From Streptomyces flaveolus (GTDB lineage: Bacteria > Actinomycetota > Actinomycetes > Streptomycetales > Streptomycetaceae), in NCBI RefSeq assembly GCF_000716535.1, contig NZ_JNWV01000008.1, positions 62,001-126,000 of the forward strand: a stretch of DNA of 64,000 nt, read 5' to 3'. The notes below the pieces were generated by a model. It was given only the letters and a program-made list of their open reading frames with translations, ran no database searches and was not told the origin of the DNA. The position numbers and the translations under genes are program-made. This document shows, in pieces, positions 1-8,459 of the stretch (positions within the stretch are counted from its first letter, which is position 1; every line of letters starts with the position of its first letter).

Positions 1-1
1 G

Positions 2-1066
2 TGCGCGGCCGGCAAGCACGTGGACGACCACGGGCGGACGGCGATCGCCTTCCAGCCGAAGATGCCGGAGAAGGGCTCCTCCGCGGGGTGCAGCCAGGTC
101 GCCGCGATCGACCTCACCGCGGGCAAGAAGCTGTGGACGAAGTCGGTCAAGTCCGGTGACTACCCGGTCACCTTCGCCAATGTGACGGTCGCCCAGCACA
201 CCGTCGCGGCCGGCGGTTCCGACGGCGGCGCCGCGTTCGATATCGAGTCCGGCAAGACGCTGTGGCAGCCGAAGCCGGACGACACCTGCTACGACGAGGG
301 GTACGGCGGCGGCACCAGGCTGGTCGCGGTGCGCAAGTGCGGCAAGTACGACGACCCGCAGCTGAACATCCAGACCATCGACCCGGTCAGCGGCAAGGTG
401 ATCTCCGAGTACAAGATGCCGGACGGCGTCGCGTACGCCTCCGTCGTCTCCACCGACCCGCTGGTGGTCGCGGCCGACGTCGGCCAGAGCGCGGGCGACG
501 GCAGCGGTGTCTCGGACTACTTCTCCATCGACGACAAGACCGGCAAGCTGCTCGCCCGCATCCCCGCGCCCGGCGACACCTACGGAGGCCGCTGCGACGG
601 CACCACCCGCGTCGAGGACTGCCGTCAGGTCGTCGCGGGCAACGGCAGGCTGTACCTGATGACCGAGGCGCACGACGGCAAGGGCGAGTACACCCGGACC
701 AACGAGATCGTCGCCTTCGACCTGAAGACCGGCAAGCCGACCGGCCAGCGCGCCGAGGCCGGCGACGGCTACACGCTCTCCCCGCTGCGCATGGACGGCG
801 GCAATCTGATCGCCTACGACGCGCCGCCGTACAACAAGGGCGGCCAGGTCGTCAGCATCGACGGCGGCTCGTTCAAGGTGACCAAGCTGCTGGAGAACCC
901 CTCCACGAAGAGCGTGCGGGACTCCGAGGTCAACCTGCTGCCGGAGTACGCGGAACTCCGCTTCGGCAAGGGCCGGCTGTACATGTCCGCCGTGTTCGCC
1001 AAGGAGCGGGACATGTCGTCGTACAGCAAGGAGTACCTCGTGATGGCGTTCGGCACGGACGGCTGA
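2..1066 (+). CDS. PQQ-like beta-propeller protein, C-terminal part (5' end outside window)
   Basis: The reading frame is open from base 2, so the start lies upstream of the window. About 354 residues are visible. Blade-like repeats recur in forms such as DLTAGKKLW, DIESGKTLW, DPVSGKVI, DDKTGKLL and DLKTGKPT, the pattern of PQQ-type (BamB/WD40-like) propellers. No enzymatic residues are recognisable. In Streptomyces such proteins are often surface lipoproteins or extracellular sensor domains of membrane kinases, but the N-terminus needed to decide is missing. A strong hairpin follows the stop codon, so this is the end of a transcript. The fold call is fairly safe; the role is unknown. Confidence 0.8.
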   Translation, partial: CAAGKHVDDHGRTAIAFQPKMPEKGSSAGCSQVAAIDLTAGKKLWTKSVKSGDYPVTFANVTVAQHTVAAGGSDGGAAFDIESGKTLWQPKPDDTCYDEGYGGGTRLVAVRKCGKYDDPQLNIQTIDPVSGKVISEYKMPDGVAYASVVSTDPLVVAADVGQSAGDGSGVSDYFSIDDKTGKLLARIPAPGDTYGGRCDGTTRVEDCRQVVAGNGRLYLMTEAHDGKGEYTRTNEIVAFDLKTGKPTGQRAEAGDGYTLSPLRMDGGNLIAYDAPPYNKGGQVVSIDGGSFKVTKLLENPSTKSVRDSEVNLLPEYAELRFGKGRLYMSAVFAKERDMSSYSKEYLVMAFGTDG

Positions 1067-1100
1067 TCCGCCGGCCTCACCCGAATGAGTGACTTGCCGA

Positions 1101-1135
1101 GAAGTGCCCCGGATTTCATCGATCCGGGGCACTTC
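1101..1135 (+). terminator. Rho-independent-type terminator
   Basis: A perfect 14-bp inverted repeat (GAAGTGCCCCGGAT at 1101-1114 and its complement at 1122-1135) encloses a 7-base loop. It sits 34 bases after the propeller gene stop. There is no clear U-tract, which is usual for Streptomyces terminators. Confidence 0.85.
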
Positions 1136-1225
1136 TCATGAAGAGGGGCAGCGCGACGTCGAACAAGCGTGTAGCTTCCGGGGGCATGAAGGGCGGGGGT
1201 GCCGGGGGGACTGGGGGGTTGCTCT

Positions 1226-1915
1226 ATGGGAGTGCGGCTCATGGTCGTGGACGACCATCGGCTGCTCGCGGAGGCGCTGGCGTCCGCGCTCAAGCTGCGT
1301 GGGCACCGGGTGCTCGCCGCGGCGGCGCCGGCCGCGGGCGCGGCGGACCTCGTGATCGCGCGGGCGCCCGAGGTGTGCCTGCTGGGTACGGCTGCGCCGG
1401 CCGAGCCGGGGATCTTCGACCCGGTGGTCAAGATCAAACGGGAGCGTCCGCAGGTGGCGGTGCTGGTGCTGGGCCCCGTGCCGTCACCGCGCGGGATCGC
1501 GGCGGCCTTCGCCGCGGGGGCGTCGGGGTACGTGCGGCACGACGAGCGGATCGAGGGGGTCGAGCGGGCCATCATGAAGGCCCGGGCCGGGGAGGCGGCG
1601 GTGGCCCCGCAGTTGCTCCAGGGGGCCTTCAGCGAGCTGCTGAATCCGGCCGCGCAACCCGATGACGAGGCCCAGCGGCTGCTGGAGATGCTGACGCCGC
1701 GTGAGGTCGAGGTGCTGGTGCGGGTGGCCGACGGCGAGGACACGCGGAGGATCGCGGCGGGGATGGGCATCGCACCGAGCACGGCGCGTACGCATGTCCA
1801 ACGGGTACTGATGAAACTGGGCGTGGGCTCCAGGCTGGAGGCGGCGGCACTGGCCGCTCGCACAGGCCTGCTGGACCGCGCGGGCCCCGCGCTGGGCGTC
1901 GGCGGCCCCGAATAG
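1226..1915 (+). CDS. LuxR-family response regulator with degenerate receiver
   Basis: A protein of 229 residues. The N-terminal receiver keeps the acidic pair (MVVDDHRLLAEAL), but the beta-3 position that should carry the phosphoacceptor Asp reads EVCLLGT, so Asp is replaced by Gly. The conserved Lys after GASGYV is also missing (GYVRHDE). The C-terminal GerE/LuxR helix-turn-helix is intact (LTPREVEVL... IAPSTARTHVQRVLMKLGV). The ATG at 1226 is preferred over an in-frame GTG at 1199 because it follows a G-rich ribosome-binding sequence and begins exactly at the receiver. It resembles the regulator at 8460 in length and architecture. No histidine kinase is adjacent. Regulation is probably phosphorylation-independent (inference). 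Confidence 0.85.
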   Translation: MGVRLMVVDDHRLLAEALASALKLRGHRVLAAAAPAAGAADLVIARAPEVCLLGTAAPAEPGIFDPVVKIKRERPQVAVLVLGPVPSPRGIAAAFAAGASGYVRHDERIEGVERAIMKARAGEAAVAPQLLQGAFSELLNPAAQPDDEAQRLLEMLTPREVEVLVRVADGEDTRRIAAGMGIAPSTARTHVQRVLMKLGVGSRLEAAALAARTGLLDRAGPALGVGGPE

Positions 1916-1989
1916 CCACCCTCTGCTGGGGCGGGGGTGGGATCGCTTGCCCGCGCCGGCCGGCCGGCGGTGACTGCACTTGCCCAGGG

Positions 1990-2210
1990 GCGCGGTGAAC
2001 CACGCGACCAGCCACGACGCGCCCGTGGCCGGGGGCGGCCCGCAGTGCTGCGGCGCTATCGCCCCCGGCCGACTGTCCGTGCGCGGGGAACTGCGCGACC
2101 AGCCACGTCGTGGCCGTGGCCGGGGGCTGCCCGCAGTGCTGCGGTGCTACCGCCCCAGGCCGACTGTCAGTGCGCGGGGAACCGCCTGACGACCAGCCCC
2201 CGCGCCACAC
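1990..2210. repeat. Two tandem 91-bp repeats plus a partial third in an intergenic gap
   Basis: This fills most of the 308-bp gap 1916-2223. Copy 1 is 1990-2080 and copy 2 is 2081-2171. The units are the same length and about 85-90 percent alike by eye. A third partial copy starts at 2172. Each unit opens with GCGCGG(G/T)GAAC followed by (C/G)CGACCAGCC. This core is familiar as a dispersed intergenic repeat in Streptomyces genomes. No convincing gene lies here. Confidence 0.85.
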
Positions 2211-2223
2211 GCGTGAACGGTGC

Positions 2224-2580
2224 CTACTCGCCCGCCCTCTCCTCCGGCAAGACCTCCGGAGGAGCCGGCGGGGTGGGGCGCAGCTTCAGCCAGGCCAGGA
2301 AGAAGATGCCCAGGAGCAGCATGCCGATCCCGGTCCAGAGATTGATGTTCACGCCCTCGGCCTTGTCGATCGCGGCCTGCGAGTCGGTGATCCCGGTGAT
2401 CGTGACGATGACGCCGTAGACCACGAAGAGGCCGCCGATGATGCGCCGCAGGTCGAAGATGCGCGCCGCGGTCGCCGACTTGGTCTCCAGCTCGGAGACC
2501 TCCCGCAGGACGTCCTGCTCGGTGTAGTGCAGCGGACGACGAGGCTCGGGCCGCTCGGGGTGCTCGGAGTGCTCGGTCAT
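2224..2580 (-). CDS. Small two-TM membrane protein paired with the SSS symporter
   Basis: A protein of 118 residues with a polar N-terminus (residues 1-45) and two predicted membrane helices: about 47-66 (IIGGLFVVYGVIVTITGI) and about 80-100 (LWTGIGMLLLGIFFLAWL). A proline-rich tail follows. The ATG at 2580 lies 21 bp after the symporter stop, so the two are almost certainly co-transcribed. Small accessory membrane proteins commonly sit beside SSS transporters (the DUF485 pair at 32499 is another case here). I do not recognise a named family. A role as transporter subunit or assembly partner is inference from position. Confidence 0.8.
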   Translation of the reverse strand: MTEHSEHPERPEPRRPLHYTEQDVLREVSELETKSATAARIFDLRRIIGGLFVVYGVIVTITGITDSQAAIDKAEGVNINLWTGIGMLLLGIFFLAWLKLRPTPPAPPEVLPEERAGE

Positions 2581-2601
2581 GGTTTCCTCGATCCTCCCGC
2601 G

Positions 2602-4293
2602 TCAGAACGAGAACGGGATGTAGCAGACGGCGGCCAGCACGACCGCGCCCCAGCCCAGCAGGGCCGGCTTGCGGTACCAGGCGTCGTCGCCTTCGGCGGG
2701 CGGTTCGGACATGCCGGGGGAGCGGGTGCCGTACACCAGGCCCTGCAGCTCCTCCACCGGCTTCGGCTTGGTGAACAGGGACACCACGACCATTACCACC
2801 GCGCCGGCGACGAAGCCCGCGATGGCGGAGACGAAGTTGGCGCCCTGGTCGGTCGGGATGGAGATGATGTCCTTCTTGTAGAGGACGAAGTAGTTGACCA
2901 TCGCGGTCACGGTGCCGGCGAGCAGGCCCCAGAACCCGGACTTCGCGGACGCCCGCTTCCAGAACATGCCGACGATGAAGACGACGAACATCGGCACGTT
3001 GAAGAAGGAGAACAGCGTCTGCAGGTAGCTCATGATGTTCGAGAACGAGGACGCCAGGAACGCCGTACCGACGGAGGCGCAGACACCGACCGCGGTGATC
3101 AGCCGGCCGAAGCGGACGTAGTAGCCGTCTTCACGCCCCCGCACCACGTACTTCGCCCAGATGTCGTTGGTGAACACCGTGTTGAAGGACGACACGTTCG
3201 CCGCCATGCCCGCCATGAAGGCCGCCAGCAGACCGGTGACGGCGATGCCGAGCACGCCGTTGGGCAGCAGCTCCTGCATCAGGAACGGGATGGCGTCGTT
3301 GTACTGGTAGCCGGAGCCGGAGGTGCCGAACTTCGGGACGATCGCGGCGGCGACCAGGCCCGGGATCATGACCAGGAAGACGATGAAGATCTTCGGGTAG
3401 GCCGCGATCAGCGGGGTGCGCTGGCCCGCCGAGAGGTTCTTCGCGGACAGGGCGCGCTGCACCTCGGCGAAGTTGGTGGTCCAGTAGCCGAAGGAGAGGA
3501 CGAAGCCGAGGCCGAGGACGATGGTCAGCCAGTTCGCGCCGAGCGGGTTGGCGTGCCCGATGCCGGTGCCGCCCCATGCGGTGGTGAAGTCCGCGCCGTG
3601 GGTCGCGGTGAGCTTGTCGGTCAGGCCGCCCCAGCCGCCGACCTTCTTCAGGCCGAGGATGGTGATCGGGATGAGCGCGGCCAGGATCACGAAGAACTGG
3701 AGGACCTCGTTGTAGATCGCCGAGGACAGACCGCCCAGGGTGATGTACGCGAGGACGAACGCGCCGGCGACGACGATGGCGACCCACTGCGGCCAGCCGA
3801 GCAGGGCCTCGACGACGATCGCGAGGGCGTAGAGGTTGACGCCCGCGATCAGGATGGCGGCGAACGCGAACAGGATCGAGCTGAGCAGGTGGGCGCCCCG
3901 GTCGAAGCGCAGCAGCAGGAACTCGGGGACCGAGCGGACCTTGCTGCCGTAGTAGAAGGGCATCATCACCAGGCCGAGGAAGACCATGGCGGGGATGGCG
4001 CCGACCCAGTACCAGTGGACGGTGTACGCGCCGTACTGGGCGCTGTTCGCGGCCATGCCGAGGATCTCGGTGGCCGCCAGGTTCGCCGAGATGAAGGCGA
4101 GGCCGGTGATCCAGGCGGGCAGCGAGCGTCCGGACAGGAAGAAGTCGAGGCTCGTCTTGACCGAGCGGCGGGCCGCGAAGCCGATGCCCAGGACGACGAC
4201 GAAGTAGATCGCCAGGATCGTGTAGTCCAGCCAGTTGGTGGGGAGTCGTAGCTCCGCCGCCAGATAGGTGGGGGCGTATGTGGGGGTTTGCAT
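2602..4293 (-). CDS. Sodium:solute symporter (SSS family), probable galactose/glucose transporter
   Basis: A protein of 563 residues with about 14 hydrophobic helices and the SSS pattern from the first helix (LDYTILAIYFVVVLGIG, then a FFLSGRSLPAW loop). The length fits SGLT-like members of 530-580 residues rather than shorter proline or pantothenate carriers. It is transcribed divergently from galT across a 195-bp operator-rich gap, which strongly suggests Na+-coupled uptake of galactose or a related sugar into the Leloir pathway. The exact substrate cannot be fixed from sequence. The start ATG at 4293 precedes the first conserved helix by about 22 residues. Confidence 0.88.
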   Translation of the reverse strand: MQTPTYAPTYLAAELRLPTNWLDYTILAIYFVVVLGIGFAARRSVKTSLDFFLSGRSLPAWITGLAFISANLAATEILGMAANSAQYGAYTVHWYWVGAIPAMVFLGLVMMPFYYGSKVRSVPEFLLLRFDRGAHLLSSILFAFAAILIAGVNLYALAIVVEALLGWPQWVAIVVAGAFVLAYITLGGLSSAIYNEVLQFFVILAALIPITILGLKKVGGWGGLTDKLTATHGADFTTAWGGTGIGHANPLGANWLTIVLGLGFVLSFGYWTTNFAEVQRALSAKNLSAGQRTPLIAAYPKIFIVFLVMIPGLVAAAIVPKFGTSGSGYQYNDAIPFLMQELLPNGVLGIAVTGLLAAFMAGMAANVSSFNTVFTNDIWAKYVVRGREDGYYVRFGRLITAVGVCASVGTAFLASSFSNIMSYLQTLFSFFNVPMFVVFIVGMFWKRASAKSGFWGLLAGTVTAMVNYFVLYKKDIISIPTDQGANFVSAIAGFVAGAVVMVVVSLFTKPKPVEELQGLVYGTRSPGMSEPPAEGDDAWYRKPALLGWGAVVLAAVCYIPFSF

Positions 4294-4344
4294 GAAGAAC
4301 TCGCTTCGTTGCGCGAACTGATCCAGAGCGGAACCTACGCCGCC

Positions 4345-4438
4345 GTGTTCGATATTTGAACACTCCGCCTGGTGTTCTTTGTTTGATTGTGATCGACCGA
4401 GGTGTTGTGGACTTGTGGTCTGTTATGTTTGGTTGTGT
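4345..4438. promoter_or_regulatory. Divergent gal promoter/operator region
   Basis: The 195-bp gap between the symporter and galT has much lower GC than its surroundings. It contains a perfect inverted repeat GTGTTC-N7-GAACAC (4345-4363) and a further direct GTGTTC at 4372-4377. Four related hexamers follow: TTGTGA at 4387, TTGTGG at 4405, TTGTGG at 4413 and TTGTGT at 4433. A possible -10 for galT is TATGTT at 4424-4429. The Streptomyces galP1 promoter is known to be galactose-inducible, glucose-sensitive and governed by a complex operator of repeated hexamers. Assigning these particular repeats to that operator is inference. Confidence 0.7.
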
Positions 4439-4488
4439 TGAGTGATTGGGTGCGGACACACCCGTAGGGCCCGAACAAGGAGTCCGGC

Positions 4489-5574
4489 GTGAAGAAGACC
4501 TCGACCCGGCTGGCCGACGGTCGTGAGCTGATCTACTACGACCTGCGGGACGACACCGTGCGCGACGCGGTCGACCGGCGCCCGCTGGACCGTACGGTCA
4601 CCACGTCCGAGATCCGCCGCGACCCGCTGCTCGGCGACTCGGTCGCCGTGGCCTCGCACCGCCAGGGCCGCACCTACCACCCGCCGGCCGACGAGTGCCC
4701 CCTGTGCCCCACCCGCGGCGACCGGCTCAGCGAGATCCCGGACTCCTGGTACGACGTCGTCGTCTTCGAGAACCGGTTCCCCTCCCTCGCCGGCGACTCC
4801 GGCCGCTGCGAGGTCGTCTGCTTCACCTCCGACCACGACGCCTCCTTCGCGGACCTGAGCGTCGAGCAGGCGCGGCTGGTGCTGGACGCGTGGACGGACC
4901 GCACGTCGGAGCTGTCGCATCTGCCCTCCGTCGAGCAGGTGTTCTGTTTCGAGAACCGCGGTGCCGAGATCGGTGTGACCCTCGGCCACCCGCACGGACA
5001 GATCTACGCCTACCCCTTCACCACCCCGCGCACCGCGCTGATGCTCCGCTCGCTCGCCGCCCACAAGGAGGCCACCGGCGGGGAGAACCTGTTCGACGCG
5101 GTCCTGGAGCGGGAGCTCGCCGGTGAGCGGGTCGTCCTTGAGGGTGAACACTGGGCGGCCTTCGTGCCGTACGCGGCGCACTGGCCGTACGAGGTCCACC
5201 TGTACCCCAAGCGCCGCGTGCCCGATCTGCTCGCCCTGGACGAGGCGGCCCGCACAGAATTCCCCCAGGTCTATCTGGAACTCTTGAGGCGCTTCGACCG
5301 GATCTTCGGCGGGAGGCACGGAGGCGAGAACACCGGGGGCGAGTCTCCGACGCCGTACATCTCGGGCTGGCACCAGGCCCCGTTCGGCGCGCTGGAGGAG
5401 TTCGACGGCGTGACGCGTGACGACTTCGCGCTCCACCTAGAGCTTTTCACCATCCGCCGTACTTCCGGCAAGCTGAAGTTCCTCGCGGGTTCCGAGTCCG
5501 GCATGAGCGTGTTCATCAACGACGTGCCGCCGGAGCGCGCGGCCGAGCGACTGCGAGAGGTAGCGAGTTCATGA
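4489..5574 (+). CDS. galT: Galactose-1-phosphate uridylyltransferase
   Basis: A protein of 361 residues. It exchanges UMP between UDP-glucose and galactose-1-phosphate in the Leloir pathway. The active-site signature [12 protein letters not shown] is present, with the nucleophilic His in HPHGQ near residue 169. An N-terminal CPLCP pair fits the family zinc site. The start is GTG at 4489, behind an AAGGAG ribosome-binding site at 4477-4482. It is the first gene of galT-galE-galK, and its stop overlaps the galE start by four bases (ATGA), indicating translational coupling. Confidence 0.97.
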   Translation: MKKTSTRLADGRELIYYDLRDDTVRDAVDRRPLDRTVTTSEIRRDPLLGDSVAVASHRQGRTYHPPADECPLCPTRGDRLSEIPDSWYDVVVFENRFPSLAGDSGRCEVVCFTSDHDASFADLSVEQARLVLDAWTDRTSELSHLPSVEQVFCFENRGAEIGVTLGHPHGQIYAYPFTTPRTALMLRSLAAHKEATGGENLFDAVLERELAGERVVLEGEHWAAFVPYAAHWPYEVHLYPKRRVPDLLALDEAARTEFPQVYLELLRRFDRIFGGRHGGENTGGESPTPYISGWHQAPFGALEEFDGVTRDDFALHLELFTIRRTSGKLKFLAGSESGMSVFINDVPPERAAERLREVASS

Positions 5575-6533
5575 AGTACCTGGTGACGGGTGGCGCGGGA
5601 TACGTCGGCAGTGTCGTGGCCCAGCACCTGCTGGAGGCCGGCCACGAGGTCACCGTCCTCGACAACCTCTCCACCGGCTTCCGCGCGGGCGTCCCCGCCG
5701 GTGCGGCCTTCATCGAGGGCGACATCCGCGACGCCGCCAAGTGGCTCGACCCCTCCTTCGACGGCGTGCTGCACTTCGCCGCGTTCTCCCAGGTCGGCGA
5801 GTCGGTGGTGAAGCCGGAGAAGTACTGGGACAACAACGTCGGCGGCAGCATGGCCCTGCTCACCGCGATGCGCGAGGCCGGCGTCCGCAAGCTGGTCTTC
5901 TCCTCCACCGCCGCCACCTACGGCGAGCCCGAGCAGACCCCGATCCGGGAGACCGCCCCGACGCGGCCCACCAGCCCCTACGGCGCCTCCAAGCTCGCCG
6001 TCGACCACATGATCACCGGTGAGGCGCACGCCCACGGCCTGGCGGCGGTCTCCCTGCGCTACTTCAACGTGGCGGGCGCGTACGGCGCGTACGGCGAGCG
6101 GCACGACCCCGAGTCGCACCTCATCCCGCTGGTCCTCCAGGTCGCCCAGGAACGCCGCGACGCGATCTCCGTCTACGGCGACGACTACCCGACCCCCGAC
6201 GGCACCTGCGTCCGCGACTACATCCACGTAGCCGACCTGACGGAGGCCCACCTGCTGGCCGTCCAGGCCGCCGCGCCGGGAGAGCACCTGATCTGCAACC
6301 TCGGCAACGGCAACGGCTTCTCCGTCCGCCAGGTCATCGAGACCGTCCGCCAGGTCACCGGCCACCCCGTCCCCGAGGTGGTGGCCCCGCGCCGGGGCGG
6401 CGACCCGGCGGTCCTGGTCGCCTCCGCGGACACCGCCCGCGAGAAACTGGGCTGGAACCCGACCCGCGCGGACCTCGCGGGCATCGTCGCGGACGCGTGG
6501 GAGTTCGCGCAGAGCATCACGAAGGAGCACTAG
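5571..6533 (+). CDS. galE: UDP-glucose 4-epimerase
   Basis: A protein of 320 residues of the extended SDR family, interconverting UDP-galactose and UDP-glucose with bound NAD. The Rossmann motif GGAGYVGS lies at the N-terminus. The catalytic YxxxK is in [11 protein letters not shown], with the preceding Ser/Thr run in [11 protein letters not shown]. Its length is typical for actinobacterial GalE. It overlaps galT by four bases upstream and galK by one base downstream (TAGTG), so all three enzymes come from one transcript in pathway order T-E-K. Confidence 0.97.
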   Translation: MKYLVTGGAGYVGSVVAQHLLEAGHEVTVLDNLSTGFRAGVPAGAAFIEGDIRDAAKWLDPSFDGVLHFAAFSQVGESVVKPEKYWDNNVGGSMALLTAMREAGVRKLVFSSTAATYGEPEQTPIRETAPTRPTSPYGASKLAVDHMITGEAHAHGLAAVSLRYFNVAGAYGAYGERHDPESHLIPLVLQVAQERRDAISVYGDDYPTPDGTCVRDYIHVADLTEAHLLAVQAAAPGEHLICNLGNGNGFSVRQVIETVRQVTGHPVPEVVAPRRGGDPAVLVASADTAREKLGWNPTRADLAGIVADAWEFAQSITKEH

Positions 6534-7687
6534 TGGGCGCAGAGCAGGTCGCGGAGCGCTTCGCCGAGCTGTACGGGGCCGAGCCGGAGGGCGTGTGGGC
6601 GGCGCCCGGCCGGGTCAACCTGATCGGTGAGCACACCGACTACAACGACGGTTTCGTCATGCCGTTCGCGCTGCCGCACCAGGCGGTCGCCGCGGTCTCC
6701 CGCCGTGACGACGGCGTCCTGCGCCTGCACTCGGAGGACGTCGAGGGCGGGATCGCGGAGCTGCGGCTGGGCGCCCTCGCCCCTCAGACCGACCAGGAGT
6801 GGACGGCGTACCCGGCGGGCGTGGTCTGGGCGCTGCGCGAGGCGGGCCACGAGGTGACCGGCGCCGACATCCACCTGTCCTCCACGGTCCCGACGGGCGC
6901 GGGCCTGTCCTCGTCGGCCGCGCTGGAGGTGGTGATCGCCCTGGCGCTGAACGACCTGTACGACCTCGGCCTGCAGCGCTGGCGGCTGGCCCGCCTGTGC
7001 CAGCGCGCCGAGAACGTCTACGTGGGCGCGCCGACCGGGATCATGGACCAGACGGCGTCGGCCTGCTGCGAGCAGGGCCACGCGCTGTTCCTGGACACCC
7101 GTGACCTGTCCCAGCAGCAGATCCCCTTCGACCTCGTGGCCGAGGGCCTGCGCCTGCTGGTGGTCGACACCCAGGTCAAGCACGCCCACAGCGGCGGCGA
7201 GTACGGCAAGCGCCGGGCCGGGTGCGAGAAGGGGGCGGCCCTGCTCGGCGTCGACGCCCTGCGGGACATCCCCTACGACGGCCTGGACGCGGCCCTCGCC
7301 CGCCTCGGCGACGAGGAGGAGGTCATCCGCCTGGTCCGCCACGTGGTCACGGAGGACCAGCGGGTCGAACGCGCCGTCGCCCTCCTGCGCGCCGGCGACA
7401 CCCGCGCCATCGGCCCGGTCCTCACCGAGGGCCACGCCTCGCTGCGCGACGACTTCCGCATCTCCTGCCCGGAGTTGGACCTGGTCGTCGACACGGCCCT
7501 CGCCGCCGGCGCCCTGGGCGCCCGCATGACCGGCGGCGGCTTCGGCGGCTCGGCGATCGTCCTGGCGGAGGCGACGGACGTGGACACCCTGACCAAGGCG
7601 GTCGAAGAGGCCTTCGCGGCGGCGGACTTCAAAGCCCCACGAGTCTTCGAGGCGGTCCCTTCGGCGGGAGCCCGCCGGCTCGTCTGA
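6533..7687 (+). CDS. galK: Galactokinase
   Basis: A protein of 384 residues of the GHMP kinase superfamily, phosphorylating galactose at C1. It has the galactokinase signature GRVNLIGEHTDYNDGF near the N-terminus, the ATP-binding motif VPTGAGLSSSAALEV, and the C-terminal GHMP motif MTGGGFGGSAI. The start chosen is GTG at 6533, which shares its G with the galE TAG stop and follows GAAGGAG at 6521-6527. An in-frame upstream start at 6497 would run 36 bases into galE and lacks a better ribosome-binding site. The gene ends 7 bp before the convergent acetyltransferase. Confidence 0.96.
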   Translation: MGAEQVAERFAELYGAEPEGVWAAPGRVNLIGEHTDYNDGFVMPFALPHQAVAAVSRRDDGVLRLHSEDVEGGIAELRLGALAPQTDQEWTAYPAGVVWALREAGHEVTGADIHLSSTVPTGAGLSSSAALEVVIALALNDLYDLGLQRWRLARLCQRAENVYVGAPTGIMDQTASACCEQGHALFLDTRDLSQQQIPFDLVAEGLRLLVVDTQVKHAHSGGEYGKRRAGCEKGAALLGVDALRDIPYDGLDAALARLGDEEEVIRLVRHVVTEDQRVERAVALLRAGDTRAIGPVLTEGHASLRDDFRISCPELDLVVDTALAAGALGARMTGGGFGGSAIVLAEATDVDTLTKAVEEAFAAADFKAPRVFEAVPSAGARRLV

Positions 7688-7694
7688 GCCCCCG

Positions 7695-8138
7695 TCAGCC
7701 CAGTCGCTTCGTCAGTGTGTACTCCGTGATCCCCGGCGGGTAGTCGGGGATCACGCACACCACCTCGTAGCCCTGTTTCCGGTAGAACTCCGGGGCCTGG
7801 AAGTCCCAGGTCTCCAGGCGGGACGCCGTGCAGCCGCGGTCGGTCGCGGCGATGCGTTCCGCCTCCGCCAGCAGGCGGGTGCCGAGGCCCGTGCCGCGGT
7901 GTGCGGCGTCCACCCACAGGTAGGTGACGTGCAGCCAGGTCGTCCAGGTGTGGCCGACCAGGCCGCCCGCCAGGGCGCCCGCGGTGTCCAGCGCCCAGAG
8001 GTGGAGGGGCGTGTCGCGTTCGTCGGGCGTGCCGCGCAGCGCGGCGAGGACCGGGGACGCCGCCGTGTTGGTCTCCCACAGCCGTGAGCGGAGCAGTTCA
8101 CGTCGCTCTTTGTCGACTTCCGCCTCAATACGAAACAT
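7695..8138 (-). CDS. GNAT-family N-acetyltransferase
   Basis: A protein of 147 residues from ATG 8138; an ATG at 8150 would add four residues. The acetyl-CoA-binding motif A is LWVDAAHRGTGLGTRLLAEAE, with the R/Q-x-x-G-x-G/A pattern as HRGTGLG. The C-terminal FYRKQGYEV motif B is typical of GNAT enzymes. The substrate is unknown. It converges on galK with a 7-bp gap, leaving little room for a separate terminator. Its own promoter must lie in the 8139-8459 gap shared with the divergent response regulator. Confidence 0.85.
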   Translation of the reverse strand: MFRIEAEVDKERRELLRSRLWETNTAASPVLAALRGTPDERDTPLHLWALDTAGALAGGLVGHTWTTWLHVTYLWVDAAHRGTGLGTRLLAEAERIAATDRGCTASRLETWDFQAPEFYRKQGYEVVCVIPDYPPGITEYTLTKRLG

Positions 8139-8370
8139 GCGGCACACCATAAACGCGTCGGGCGGCCAGTTCCGCAATTCGCCTTCCGCCGCGTGCTCCC
8201 ATCCGTACTCTGTGGAGCAGCACCGGTGGGGGCCGGTGCCGCTCAGGGGGCGAGACAGGCGGGTTCGGCGCCCGCGGTGGGGGTAGCAGTGTCCGCAACG
8301 GCGGCGGCCGTGCGGAGCGCGTCCCCTGTCCGCGGGTGTCGAACCCGCGCCGGTCGTCGTTCTCCGGATC

Positions 8371-8415
8371 CTTTCCGGGCTTTCCGGACCAACCAATTCC
8401 GGAGCTTTCCGGACC
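8371..8415. promoter_or_regulatory. Direct repeats upstream of the response regulator at 8460
   Basis: The gap 8139-8459 is divergent promoter space. In it GCTTTCCGGACC occurs twice (8379-8390 and 8404-8415), 25 bp apart, and a related CTTTCCGGG lies at 8371. The spacing of about 2.5 helical turns suggests a regulator-binding array, possibly autoregulation. A separate inverted repeat CACCGG-N6-CCGGTG lies at 8221-8238. Nothing else is recognised in the gap. Confidence 0.5.
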
Positions 8416-8459
8416 TTGGGTATCCCCTGCTCCACGCGGAGCCTGGGGAAGGGGGTTAC

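Noticed and set aside
2110..4251. 713-residue plus-strand open frame opposite the symporter
   Set aside because: It is acidic/Arg/Gly-rich low-complexity antisense of a clear SSS transporter, produced by GC-rich codon bias.
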